DNA of 64,000 nucleotides from Coprobacillaceae bacterium UN01-12pH3A (GTDB lineage Bacteria > Bacillota_I > Bacilli_A > Erysipelotrichales > Coprobacillaceae), in the NCBI GenBank assembly GCA_027676805.1, contig JAQENU010000011.1, positions 1 through 64,000 on the forward strand. The letters run 5' to 3'. The stretch's first letter is position 1; each line of letters opens with the position of its first letter. Both the position numbers and the translations under genes were made by a program. Positions 17,288-24,996 of this stretch are shown in pieces. Below the pieces are notes generated by a model. That model was not told where the DNA came from. It made no database searches and worked only from the letters and a program-made list of their open reading frames with translations.

Positions 17288-18841
17288 TTAAGCATTAGGA
17301 ATACTTGTGTCATCTAGTTTCTTTACACTTAAAGTAACAGTTACGCCAGTTCCTAAAGTTAATGTTAAGGCTAACAATGCAGATACAGCAATATCAATGT
17401 TATCTCCAGCACTTAATGTTGTGATAACACTTCCGGAATAGATAGATTCTACTCCAATAGCTAATAAATGTCTTTCTGCTGTACTTGGAATATCTGTACC
17501 ATTTCTTCGAACAGCTAATGTTACAGCTGCACCTAATGAAGCAGAAGCATTAAACATATAGTTAATTTCATAAACACCCGCTTCAGCAACAGTTAGAACA
17601 TTTGTACCATGTGTAACATTTAATAAAGGCATTGCAGTTGGTAAAGGCAATTGTTGCTGTCCACCAATAATTAAATTTAATGTTTGTGGGTTACTGTTAT
17701 AAGCTCCCCCATAGGCTACAATTCCTCCTGCAGCACCCGTTGCTCCTGTTGCTCCGGTTGCTCCAGTTGCACCAGTCGGTCCGGTTACTCCATCAGCTCC
17801 GGTATTTCCGGTCGCACCCGTTGGTCCTGTTGCTCCGTCAGCTCCGGTGTTTCCAGTAGCTCCAGTGGCACCGGTTGAACCAGTAGCTCCAGTAGCCCCA
17901 GTATTTCCTGTTGCTCCAGTTGGTCCCACTAATCCATCAGCTCCAGTGTTTCCTGTTGCACCTGTTGGTCCAGTTACTCCATCAGCTCCGGTATTTCCTG
18001 TCGCCCCCGTTGGTCCGGTTGCTCCATCAGCTCCAGTTGGTCCCGTATTTCCTGTTGCACCTGTTGGTCCAACCAATCCATCAGCTCCGGTATTTCCAGT
18101 TGCTCCAGTTGGCCCGGTTGCACCATCAGCTCCGGTATTTCCTGTTGCTCCAGTTGGTCCCGTTACACCAGTTGCCCCATCAGCTCCAGTATTTCCTGTT
18201 GCTCCGGTCGGTCCAGGGATTCCATCAGCTCCAGTATTTCCTGTTGCTCCAGTTACCCCAGTAGCTCCTGTCGGCCCCGTTGCTCCTCTAGCACCAGTTG
18301 GTCCTGTAACCCCATTGGCACCTGTAGCTCCAGTAGCACCAGTTGGTCCTGTAACACCGTTGGCACCGGTTGGACCGGTTGCACCGATTGGGCCAGTATT
18401 TCCTGTAACCCCATTAGCACCTGTGGCTCCAATTGGTCCGGTTGCGCCTGTGGCTCCGGTGTTCCCAGTTGCACCAGTTGGTCCTGTTGGACCAGGATTT
18501 CCTATTGGCCCGGTTGGTCCAGTAACACCTGTAGGTCCGGTTGCTCCTGTTCCCCCATTAGTTCCTGGTAGCCCCGTTGGCCCTGTTGCACCAGTTACAC
18601 CTGTATTTCCTTGCAATCCGATTGGTCCTGTTGGTCCTGTAACTCCTGTCGCACCGGTTGGTCCGGTTGCTCCAGTATTTCCTTGAAACCCAATTGGTCC
18701 CGTTGGTCCTGTAACTCCTGTTGCACCGGTTGGTCCAGGATATCCCATTGGTCCGATTGGCCCTGTAGGTCCAGTTGCTCCAGTGTTACCAGGATATCCC
18801 ATTGACCCTGTTGACCCCGTTGGACCTGTAGAGCCGTTTAT
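17288..18841 (-). pseudogene. 3' part of a collagen-like surface protein gene, cut off by the conjugative element
   Basis: The frame encodes about 350 residues of Gly-X-Y repeats dominated by GPT, GAT and GNT triplets, then a C-terminal domain of about 140 residues resembling the BclA/TNF-like trimerisation head ([11 protein letters not shown] at its start, VTLSVKKLD at its end). An ATG at 18802 lies inside the repeats and has no ribosome binding site; the true start is at 45446 on the far side of the inserted element. Reading upstream, the frame runs straight into the element boundary and meets TAA at 18844-18842. Joining 45446-45263 to 18841-17288 gives one continuous frame of about 578 codons. 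As it stands the gene is broken, though potentially reversibly. Confidence 0.85.
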
Positions 18842-18842
18842 T

Positions 18843-18853
18843 TATGCACAACA
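18843..18853 (+). repeat. Left terminal inverted repeat of the element
   Basis: TATGCACAACA here is an exact inverted copy of 45250-45260. It lies 2 nt inside the inferred AT crossover dinucleotide, as expected for recombinase-binding arms. Confidence 0.8.
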
Positions 18854-18886
18854 TTAGATTTTCCTTTGTGTTGAATAGGCAAGCCG

Positions 18887-20569
18887 TTAGATTGCCTTGT
18901 TCTCAATCACTCGGATAACGTTGTGGTTATTCTCGATGTAATCAATAATTCGCTGGTACTCGTCGGCAAAATTGAAGTCAACCGTTATTTCCCCGTTCTC
19001 ATGCACCCAAACCGCTTTTACGAGTTCAACCATAATCCCGCGGTTAAGGCTCTGAATGTTTTTGTATTTCAGAAAGGCGGTTAGATACGGGTCGTCGGTT
19101 CCGATACCATCAGCCATTACCTGCATTTCCTCTTTCAGATAGGAGATGTTCGCTTCAAGCTGTTGTATCTGTTCTGCAATCTTGCCTTTCAAGCGGCGGT
19201 ATTCCTCTTTGGTAATCTCACCGCTTTTCCAATCAAGGTACAAGCTATCGGAAGCGTCATTGTACTGTTTTAGCTGCTTCTCTGCCTGTTTCAAGGAATG
19301 GGATAATCTCTTGCTTTCCCGGTTGATAACAGGCGCGTTGTTAATCCGTTCAATTTCTTCTGCAAGCCGATCTACAAGGGCAATTTGCATTTGCAACGCT
19401 GCCAATACCGCGTTTTCCAACTTGTCTTGCCGGATAGAATGTTTGCTGCAAATCTTCTTATCGGTGTAGCTGCGGCAAGAGTAGTAGGCAATATCGCGGG
19501 CGGTTTTGCGCCGCATGGCCTTTTTGCAATCCGCGCAACGGACAAAGCCGGACATGAGATAGACTTCCTGTTTGCCGGGGGCTGTCCTTGTGTCGCGCTT
19601 ATGTAGGGCTTGCGCTTTCTCGAATGTTTCCCTGTCAATAATCGCTTCGTGTGTGTTGGGGACGACAAACCATTCTTCTTCGGGGACGTTGATCTGCTTG
19701 TGTACTTTGTAGCTTATTACGCGATTACGGCCTTGCACCATTACGCCCGTATAAACTTCATTTTGCAATATCCTTACAATCGTGCTGGCAGACCACAAAC
19801 CATCGTTTTTGTCGGAATTAGGGTTGTTATACTTAAAGCCTTTTTTCTTCTTATAGGCTTCGGGGTTCGGCTCTCCCATTTGGTTAAGCCGCTTTGCAAT
19901 CCCCATTTTACTGTACCCCTCATTGACAAACCAATGGTAAATGCTTTTGACAACCTCCGCTGCTTCTTCATCTACAATCAAGCTGTTTTTGTCGTTTGGG
20001 TCTTTCTTGTAGCCGTAAGGGGCAAACGCGCCTATGAACTCGCCGCGCTCCCGTTTCATCTTGAATGTTTTGCGGATTTCTTCGGAAGTGGTCGCGGCAA
20101 ACTGCTCGTTGAACATTCCCCTAATAGGTACTTCAAGGCCGCTTGCAGAATGGGGATTTGCGTAAGTGTCAATAAATGGTGTGCCTGTGCAAATAAACCT
20201 TGCACCGTTAATGGGTATGAACTCCTCTAAAAACTTTTGCTGGTCGGCAAGGTTGCGGAAACCGCGTGCAAGGGATTTGATAATCATGCAGTTTACTTCT
20301 TTTCGGACAATGCAGCCCTCAAGCCGTTTGAAGTTTGGTCGCGCTGTGTCGGTGCCTGTCAATCCGTCGTCGGCAAACACGTCTACAATCACATAGGTTC
20401 CCGGCTCAAAATAGCTGTCTACAAAGTCGCGGAGTATCTTTTCTTGGTTGATAACACTCTCGCTTTCGTCCTCGTTGTCGTCCTCTCTGGATAGTCGAAT
20501 GTATAGCCCAATTTTCCAAAACGGCTCTGCATAACTGCGTGCCATTTTGTCTTTGCGTATGCGGGGCAT
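18887..20569 (-). CDS. Large serine recombinase (site-specific integrase)
   Basis: A 560-residue resolvase/invertase-type recombinase that should integrate and excise the element without needing long homology. The N-terminal catalytic domain has the nucleophile Ser27 in LYIRLSRED. A recombinase domain follows (residues about 170-300), then a zinc ribbon with Cys pairs (CADCKKAM and YYSCRSY, ICSKHS), then a C-terminal coiled coil (about 390-480). This matches TndX/TnpX relatives. The start has AAAGGAGG 5 nt upstream. It lies 46 nt from the element's left end and reads outward, so its transcripts could enter the collagen-like 3' fragment; only a weak hairpin without T run lies between. Confidence 0.95.
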   Translation of the reverse strand: MPRIRKDKMARSYAEPFWKIGLYIRLSREDDNEDESESVINQEKILRDFVDSYFEPGTYVIVDVFADDGLTGTDTARPNFKRLEGCIVRKEVNCMIIKSLARGFRNLADQQKFLEEFIPINGARFICTGTPFIDTYANPHSASGLEVPIRGMFNEQFAATTSEEIRKTFKMKRERGEFIGAFAPYGYKKDPNDKNSLIVDEEAAEVVKSIYHWFVNEGYSKMGIAKRLNQMGEPNPEAYKKKKGFKYNNPNSDKNDGLWSASTIVRILQNEVYTGVMVQGRNRVISYKVHKQINVPEEEWFVVPNTHEAIIDRETFEKAQALHKRDTRTAPGKQEVYLMSGFVRCADCKKAMRRKTARDIAYYSCRSYTDKKICSKHSIRQDKLENAVLAALQMQIALVDRLAEEIERINNAPVINRESKRLSHSLKQAEKQLKQYNDASDSLYLDWKSGEITKEEYRRLKGKIAEQIQQLEANISYLKEEMQVMADGIGTDDPYLTAFLKYKNIQSLNRGIMVELVKAVWVHENGEITVDFNFADEYQRIIDYIENNHNVIRVIENKAI

Positions 20570-20663
20570 TATACCTCCTTTCCCCCTATAATTACGAGTT
20601 AATTATACCATTTTCGCCCCGTAATCACAAGGTCTTACCCATAGAGTTAGGGAAAGTCGGCGG

Positions 20664-20918
20664 TTATTTCAGACTTAAAAAGTAATCGCACAATGATTGC
20701 TTTAGCGTTCTATCCTCTGCGACAAACCGTATTCTTACGGGCGTATCGCCGCAAAGAAAACAATACGGATTGACGATCTGCTCCAAGTAGCTTTGCATTT
20801 TTTTTGCTGCTGGCAAAGAACTGTCAATATGGATATTACGAATATCAACCAAAGTGCTGCGGTCAACCTGTGTAATATCAACATTTCTCATTTGTTGAAG
20901 TTGTAACTTGGTAATCAT
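20664..20918 (-). CDS. DUF6870-like small element protein
   Basis: An 84-residue protein starting MITKLQLQQMRNVDI and containing ALVDI-like (here STLVDIRNIHID) and NPYCFLCGDTPV motifs. Similar small proteins occur beside the sigma factor and recombinase genes in CTn/Tn1549-type elements; their role is unknown. I chose the ATG at 20918 because GGGAGGG lies upstream, although the frame is open for another 113 codons without supporting signals. Confidence 0.7.
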   Translation of the reverse strand: MITKLQLQQMRNVDITQVDRSTLVDIRNIHIDSSLPAAKKMQSYLEQIVNPYCFLCGDTPVRIRFVAEDRTLKQSLCDYFLSLK

Positions 20919-21398
20919 CTTCTTTCCCTCCCGGTTAGCGGCATAGTACAGAATATGCGCTCCGGCTTGTACGATATGAGAAATAAGGCTGAAACGGGCG
21001 GTTGTTAGCTGCAACCTCACGGGAGTTTCACCCCGGCCCATGCTTATGGGTGCGCCGCGCAATACTTTGAGGGTGTTCAACGCGGGAGTATCATTGTGCC
21101 GCCTTGTATGTCGTCGCCCACAAGCTGCTAAACCTGTTTTACGGCGCGGTAGTTGTCGCTCGACTTTTCCCCGTAGGGGAAAAGCTGTCATGGCGTACCC
21201 GCCGACTGGCTCGGTACAGACGGAATGTACCCGTTTGCCTGTTATGCTGCGCACCAAAGGCCGCTTTCTTTGTCAAAGAACAATAGGCTTTGTCGGCCTG
21301 CAAAAGCACATCAACAGCGGATATGCTTTTGCGGAACGACAAATAGCCCATAACGGGAAGCGTGGAAAGGGGACACGCTCCCCGCATGGGCTAAAAGA
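20919..21398. other. Gap without a supported gene
   Basis: About 480 nt of GC-rich DNA between two small element genes. Several long open frames exist in different phases, as expected for GC-rich sequence, but none has both a ribosome binding site and a recognisable product. Such a gap beside the sigma-factor gene is usual in this element type. Confidence 0.5.
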
Positions 21399-21641
21399 TT
21401 ATCCTACATGAAAAGCAAGGGTGCGGGTAATAAGGCGCACTTGCAGCCTGTTACGCATTTCCTCGTCCACATAGGAATAGGTATTGCCCGCGTCGTCTTT
21501 CAGCGTGCGGGTACAAAGTTTCGCTATGTAACCCTCGTAGTGCTTCAAGATCGCGCACATGGCGGTTGTGTCGCCGTTTGCCGCTGCGGAAATGACAGGG
21601 AACGGCAACAGATTTTCAGACTTCCTAACGGTATTCATCAT
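21399..21641 (-). CDS. Tn916 Orf8-like helix-turn-helix protein
   Basis: An 80-residue protein beginning MMNTVRKSENLLPFPVISAA and continuing AANGDTTAMCAILKHYEGYI, the pattern of the small helix-turn-helix proteins that follow the sigma-factor gene in Tn916 and Tn1549 elements. It overlaps the sigma-factor stop by 17 nt and has GGAGGG upstream of its ATG. It probably helps regulate excision or transfer genes. Confidence 0.8.
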   Translation of the reverse strand: MMNTVRKSENLLPFPVISAAANGDTTAMCAILKHYEGYIAKLCTRTLKDDAGNTYSYVDEEMRNRLQVRLITRTLAFHVG

Positions 21642-22071
21642 CTGCTTTTCCCTCCAAATACTGTTTGATTTTCGCAAGCGCGGATTTCCTGTGCCGGAAA
21701 ACCGTCGTGCGTACAACATTCAGCAGTTCGCCAATTTCCGCGTCGCTCATATCCAAGAAGTAGGACAAAAGGATAATGTCGCGTTTCCTTTCGGGCAAAG
21801 CGTTAAGGGCTTCGGCAAGCAGTTCATTTTTGACGAGTACATCAAAGCCGGACACTTGAAAACGGAAATAATCGCTTTCGTATTCGTCCGTTGTGAAAAG
21901 CTGCGCGAGTTCGCTTTCGCTCAAATCCGAAAAAGTAACTTCGCGTGCTGCGCGTTTCGCAAGAGTGCGGCGGTGGCTTTTCGCTTCGCCGACCAAAGTT
22001 TTCTTTGCTAATGCGTCGTACTGATGTTGTATTCTTTCCTTGTCGGAAGAAGATAGCTCCATAGAGTTCAC
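21625..22071 (-). CDS. Sigma-70 family RNA polymerase sigma factor (element-encoded)
   Basis: A 148-residue protein with a C-terminal region-4 helix-turn-helix: ALPERKRDIILLSYFLDMSD and then EIGELLNVVRTTVFRHR. The N-terminal half is short, so region 2 is reduced, as in the Tn916 Orf7 group. It forms a coupled pair with the Orf8-like gene downstream. A GGAGGTGAACT site precedes the start. Such proteins are thought to control element transcription. Confidence 0.88.
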   Translation of the reverse strand: MNSMELSSSDKERIQHQYDALAKKTLVGEAKSHRRTLAKRAAREVTFSDLSESELAQLFTTDEYESDYFRFQVSGFDVLVKNELLAEALNALPERKRDIILLSYFLDMSDAEIGELLNVVRTTVFRHRKSALAKIKQYLEGKADDEYR

Positions 22072-22179
22072 CTCCTTCCCGCGTGGAGTAGAGGACGGGA
22101 GTTAAGGGCTTGTCCTCTCTGCCCCTTTCGCTCCGTACCCGTTCGGGAGATGGCTCTTGAGTGCGCTTTTCAGAAAAAA

Positions 22180-22227
22180 GTTGAAAAAAGCAAAATGCGC
22201 CCGTCCGCAAGACGCGGACGGGCGCAA
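22180..22227 (-). terminator. Strong terminator upstream of the sigma-factor gene
   Basis: On the minus strand TGCGCCCGTCCGC and GCGGACGGGCGCA form a 13-bp GC stem with a short loop, followed by ATTTTGCTTTTTT. It ends transcripts of the small GTG frame described next. Confidence 0.9.
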
Positions 22228-22245
22228 AGGAAATGTAAGCAGTAG

Positions 22246-22353
22246 CTAAATGTATTGACAGTTCACATTCATAGCCGGAATATCCCGCTTGCGGAGCATA
22301 GCTTTTTTTGACCGCAAAGCATTAGGCGGGTTACAGTAAATAAAAATGGACAC
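22246..22353 (-). CDS. Possible 35-residue ORF with a hairpin-hidden ribosome binding site
   Basis: A GTG start at 22353 lies 7 nt after GGGGAGG. The frame reads MSIFIYCNPPNALRSKKAML and then RKRDIPAMNVNCQYI before TAG. The ribosome binding site sits in the loop of an inverted repeat (ACGGCG at 22373-22378 with CGCCGT at 22352-22357, read on the minus strand), so translation could be controlled. A strong terminator follows 19 nt after the stop. I do not recognise the peptide; it may be a regulatory leader rather than a working protein. Confidence 0.4.
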   Translation of the reverse strand: MSIFIYCNPPNALRSKKAMLRKRDIPAMNVNCQYI

Positions 22354-22458
22354 GGCGATACCTCCCCGATACCGCCGTATCCTTAAAAAAGGGCGACTTT
22401 AATACACTACCCGCAATCCATTCTATAATAGGGAACAGCGGCTTTTGCGCAATATTAA

Positions 22459-22508
22459 ATAAAAAAGCCGATAACACATAGGTTTTTTGACCTAATGCGT
22501 TATCGGCT
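22459..22508 (-). terminator. Terminator of the KTR/RlmN-Cfr cargo operon
   Basis: On the minus strand GCCGATAAC and GTTATCGGC pair around a longer, partly paired loop containing ACCT/AGGT, followed by TTTTTTA. It lies 28 nt past the methyltransferase stop. Confidence 0.85.
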
Positions 22509-22535
22509 CTGCGTCTATGCGTCTGGCACTTTTAA

Positions 22536-23519
22536 TCATTTTTTTTTGAATTTATTATATGTGTTAGCTAACTGTCCACAAGCCGCGTTAATCTCTCTGC
22601 CATGAGAAACTCTCATAGTAACTTCAAGTCCTGCTTGCTCTAATTGATGTTTGAATGCAACTATTTCCCGTTTCTGTGGTGCTTTAATTCTTGAATTGCT
22701 TGTTGGGTTGTATTGTAACACGTTAATCATAACTTTTTTGCCCCGAAACCATTTTGCAAGTTGTCTTACATCTGAGGGCCGGTCATTTATACCCGGTAAA
22801 AGCAAATACGCAAAGACAATTTTGCGATTATGCCTTTCAGAATAGGATAAGGCTTGCTTAACAACATCTTCAATAGCATATATGCGCATGTGAGGAATAA
22901 TACGATTTCTTGCAGATTGTGTTGCTGCGTGTAAAGATATTGTCAACTGAATTTTAAGATGTTCCTCGCGCAATTTTTTTAATTGATCGACCGGACCAAC
23001 TGTTGATATGGTAATGCCGTCGGTTGGAAAGTTGAGCCCATATCTATCTCGGAGAATATGGATTGCTTTTATCAAGTTGTCATAATTGAATAAAGGCTCT
23101 CCCATACCCATAAAAACGATACGGTTTACTTTTCGACGCAACAATATAATCTGTTGTACGATTTCTGACGATGTTAGATTACGAACAAAGCCATTTCGCC
23201 CGGACTCACAAAAAATACAACCAACAGGACAACCGACTTGTGTGCTCACGCAAACAGTTCCACCATCTCGCCGCTTGATAAAAACCGTTTCAATGTATTT
23301 GTTGTCTTTCAGTTCGTAAACATACTTTTCAGTATCACTGCTTTTGCAAATATTTTTTACCAACATTGATAGATTTTTTTTGCGTGGTAATTGCTTATAT
23401 AATTCTTCATATAAGGCTTTTGCTTCATTCTCGCCAATAACTTCCGACATTTCTTTGTAAGTAAATCCGTATGGATCATTCCGTACTTCCGCAGGCGTAT
23501 ATTTAGGTAAACGTTTCAT
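22536..23519 (-). CDS. RlmN/Cfr-family radical SAM 23S rRNA methyltransferase-like protein
   Basis: A 327-residue radical SAM enzyme of the family that methylates A2503 of 23S rRNA. It binds its iron-sulfur cluster through Cys97-x3-Cys101-x2-Cys104 (VGCPVGCIFC), has GMGEP at 138-142 for SAM binding, and has the methyl-carrying Cys314 in AACGQL. RlmN places the methyl on C2 (housekeeping); Cfr on C8, giving resistance to several ribosome-targeting drugs. Sequence reading alone cannot decide which; GMGEP and VGCPVGC look RlmN-like, but the protein is shorter than either family. It is cargo on a conjugative element, lies behind a drug-type attenuator leader with a KTR protein, and is less GC-rich than the element backbone. 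A resistance or ribosome-protection role is therefore inferred. Confidence 0.88.
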   Translation of the reverse strand: MKRLPKYTPAEVRNDPYGFTYKEMSEVIGENEAKALYEELYKQLPRKKNLSMLVKNICKSSDTEKYVYELKDNKYIETVFIKRRDGGTVCVSTQVGCPVGCIFCESGRNGFVRNLTSSEIVQQIILLRRKVNRIVFMGMGEPLFNYDNLIKAIHILRDRYGLNFPTDGITISTVGPVDQLKKLREEHLKIQLTISLHAATQSARNRIIPHMRIYAIEDVVKQALSYSERHNRKIVFAYLLLPGINDRPSDVRQLAKWFRGKKVMINVLQYNPTSNSRIKAPQKREIVAFKHQLEQAGLEVTMRVSHGREINAACGQLANTYNKFKKK

Positions 23520-23535
23520 TTTTATATCCTTTCTT

Positions 23536-23721
23536 CTAAATAATAAAAGTTTGTTTTTCTGTATTTTTGATTACAATCTCTAATTTTTCTACATCAATGA
23601 TATGCGTCAATTTGCATTTAGGGCAGAAAAGAGGAAAATCTTTTAATACAGTATTATGAAATACTTGAACTCTCGTCTTTCCGTTACAAATCGGACATTT
23701 TATCCAATATTTTTTAAGCAT
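23536..23721 (-). CDS. Cys-rich KTR-domain zinc-ribbon protein
   Basis: A 61-residue protein with two Cys pairs, KCPICNGKTRVQV and FCPKCKLTHI, and the KTR triplet that names this family. Such proteins are common on Tn916-like elements next to ribosome-protection or methylase resistance genes; their function is unknown. It is the first gene after the attenuator leader and lies 16 nt upstream of the RlmN/Cfr-like gene, so the two are co-transcribed. Confidence 0.88.
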   Translation of the reverse strand: MLKKYWIKCPICNGKTRVQVFHNTVLKDFPLFCPKCKLTHIIDVEKLEIVIKNTEKQTFII

Positions 23722-23742
23722 TATATTTCACTCGTCCTTTTT

Positions 23743-23791
23743 ACACAAAAAAATGCAGGTCAATCCTCAACATGAGCATTGACCTGCATTT
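23743..23791 (-). terminator. Second attenuator hairpin of the cargo leader
   Basis: On the minus strand AAATGCAGGTCAAT pairs perfectly with ATTGACCTGCATTT around 13 nt, followed by TTTTTGTG. It stands between the leader peptide and the KTR gene and should stop transcription unless disturbed. Confidence 0.85.
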
Positions 23792-23884
23792 ATAATGCAC
23801 AGAGCAGTACAACAAAACTAAGGCATAGCTTGCACTATATCTATACGTCGTTAGTTTTTTGTATAGCATCCGCAAAATAAGCAT

Positions 23885-23911
23885 GACAAAAAAGCCCATG
23901 TTGAAAATGGG
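23885..23911 (-). terminator. First attenuator hairpin of the cargo leader
   Basis: On the minus strand CCCAT and ATGGG form a hairpin (loop TTTCAAC) followed by CTTTTTTGTC, 21 nt after the leader peptide stop. A ribosome stalled on the leader peptide could alter its folding. Confidence 0.7.
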
Positions 23912-23931
23912 AAAATCCTTTTTTTCAATGC

Positions 23932-23958
23932 TTATCTAATACGCATGCTATGCAACAT
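23932..23958 (-). CDS. Leader peptide MLHSMRIR of the attenuated cargo operon
   Basis: An eight-codon frame with an excellent ribosome binding site (AAAAGGAGGCGG, 6 nt before the ATG at 23958) encodes MLHSMRIR. It precedes two intrinsic terminators and lies about 35 nt after a strong promoter. This is the layout of antibiotic-responsive leaders that control ribosome-targeting resistance genes. Confidence 0.75.
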   Translation of the reverse strand: MLHSMRIR

Positions 23959-23986
23959 AAACGCCGCCTCCTTTTACATAAATTTT

Positions 23987-24015
23987 ATTTTATCAGAAAA
24001 TCAGTCTACTGTCAA
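23987..24015 (-). promoter_or_regulatory. Promoter of the KTR/RlmN-Cfr operon
   Basis: TTGACA (24015-24010) and TAAAAT (23992-23987) are 17 nt apart on the minus strand, a near-consensus vegetative promoter pointing into the leader. Confidence 0.85.
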
Positions 24016-24102
24016 TACACAACAGGAAGTATTTAACCTAATGATATGAATTGTGTGGACATATCCAAAAAGAAAGGTGAACTGTAAAATGTAACAGGGT
24101 GA

Positions 24103-24465
24103 ATGAAAATGGCAAAAAGACCCGTACCATTGTACGACTTTAAGGCTTTCGGGGCAGCTATAAAAGCCGCGAGAAATGAATACGGCGAGAGCCGCAAAAA
24201 GGTAAGCGACGAGTTATATATTTCCCCGCGCTACCTTGCGAATATCGAGAACAAGGGACAACAGCCGAGTTTACAGGTATTCTATGACCTTGTAACCCGG
24301 TATCATATTTCGGTAGATCAATTTTTCTTCCCGAACAGCAATGCGGAGAAATCCACCGGGCGGCGGCAGCTTGACGCGCTGCTGGACGGTATGAGCGATA
24401 AAGGCATACGGATTGTAACCGCAACAGCAAGGGAGATAACGGAAGTCGAAAAAGCAGAGGATTAA
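24103..24465 (+). CDS. XRE family transcriptional regulator
   Basis: A 120-residue protein with an N-terminal Cro/CI-type helix-turn-helix: FGAAIKAARNEYGESRKKVS followed by ISPRYLANIENKGQQPSL. A C-terminal tail of about 40 residues carries no known domain. It is divergent from the attenuated cargo operon and lies just before the mobilisation genes on the same strand, so it may control either. Such XRE proteins are standard beside mob genes in Tn1549-like elements. Confidence 0.88.
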   Translation: MKMAKRPVPLYDFKAFGAAIKAARNEYGESRKKVSDELYISPRYLANIENKGQQPSLQVFYDLVTRYHISVDQFFFPNSNAEKSTGRRQLDALLDGMSDKGIRIVTATAREITEVEKAED

Positions 24466-24553
24466 CCTCACAATATGAGAAATCGGGAGATTGCAGCGCA
24501 TGGCGGCTGCAATCTTTTTTTGCGTCCAAAATCAAGGGAATGCGCAACAAATA

Positions 24554-24659
24554 CCGCCTTTCGGTAGGGGTATGGAGTAGATAGCAAGCACAGCAAACGA
24601 GTACCCGTTTGCGAAAAATGCTTGTTGGGATAATCCCAAACCCTTATACCGAAAGGCGG
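24554..24659 (+). other. Probable origin of transfer (oriT), copy 1
   Basis: This stretch lies directly before the mobC-like and relaxase genes. Long arms CCGCCTTTCGGTA (24554-24566) and TACCGAAAGGCGG (24647-24659) enclose two smaller palindromes, GCAAAC/GTTTGC and TGGGAT/ATCCCA. The inner 66 nt (24581-24646) recur, in inverted orientation and with an insert, at 30135-30234. Position and nested palindromes are typical of MOBP-type oriT sites. The nick site cannot be placed from sequence alone. Confidence 0.7.
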
Positions 24660-24666
24660 CGCGGAA

Positions 24667-24996
24667 ATGGAAAACCGAAAGAGAAATATCCAAATGAAGT
24701 TTTACGTTACGGAAGAAGAAAAGCGGCTGATCGACGAGAAGATGAAGCAGCTTCCCATAAAGCAGTATGGGGCATACTTCCGCAAAATGGCGATTGACGG
24801 GTATATCCTTGTCATTGACCGAAGCGACACGAAAGCATATATCCGGGAACTGCAAGCGGTGAGCCGGAACATCAATCAAATTGCCAAACGCGCCAACGCG
24901 ACGGGGGCGGTTTACCAGCAGGACATTGAGGATATAAAAAAGGCGGTGGACGAGATATGGCGGTTACAAAGACGCACCCTATTAAATCAACCTTAA
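24667..24996 (+). CDS. MobC-like relaxosome accessory protein
   Basis: A 109-residue protein with the N-terminal pattern of ribbon-helix-helix relaxosome proteins (IQMKFYVTEEEKRLIDEKMK) and the later AVSRNINQIAKRANATG motif of the MobC family. It should bind near oriT and help the relaxase open the DNA. The start follows the oriT-like repeat by 7 nt. Its 3' end overlaps the relaxase gene by 40 nt, so both are expressed together. Confidence 0.9.
   Translation: MENRKRNIQMKFYVTEEEKRLIDEKMKQLPIKQYGAYFRKMAIDGYILVIDRSDTKAYIRELQAVSRNINQIAKRANATGAVYQQDIEDIKKAVDEIWRLQRRTLLNQP

Noticed and set aside
17847..18686. Long plus-strand frame of Val-Ala-Pro repeats opposite the collagen-like 3' fragment
   Set aside because: It is the antisense of GPT/GAT codons, as is the frame at 46895-47953. 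Repetitive Gly-X-Y coding automatically opens such frames; there is no ribosome binding site or family.
17288..18802. Reading the collagen-like 3' fragment as an intact 504-residue gene starting at 18802
   Set aside because: The ATG lies inside Gly-X-Y repeats without a ribosome binding site, and the frame continues upstream to the element edge; the matching 5' end exists at 45446.
20919..21398. Overlapping frames at 21040-21411 and 21139-21387
   Set aside because: GC-rich shadow frames on both strands without ribosome binding sites or families.
23743..23791. CRISPR-like or MITE repeat
   Set aside because: The perfect palindrome occurs once, has a T run on the minus strand and stands between leader peptide and gene, so it is a terminator of an attenuator.
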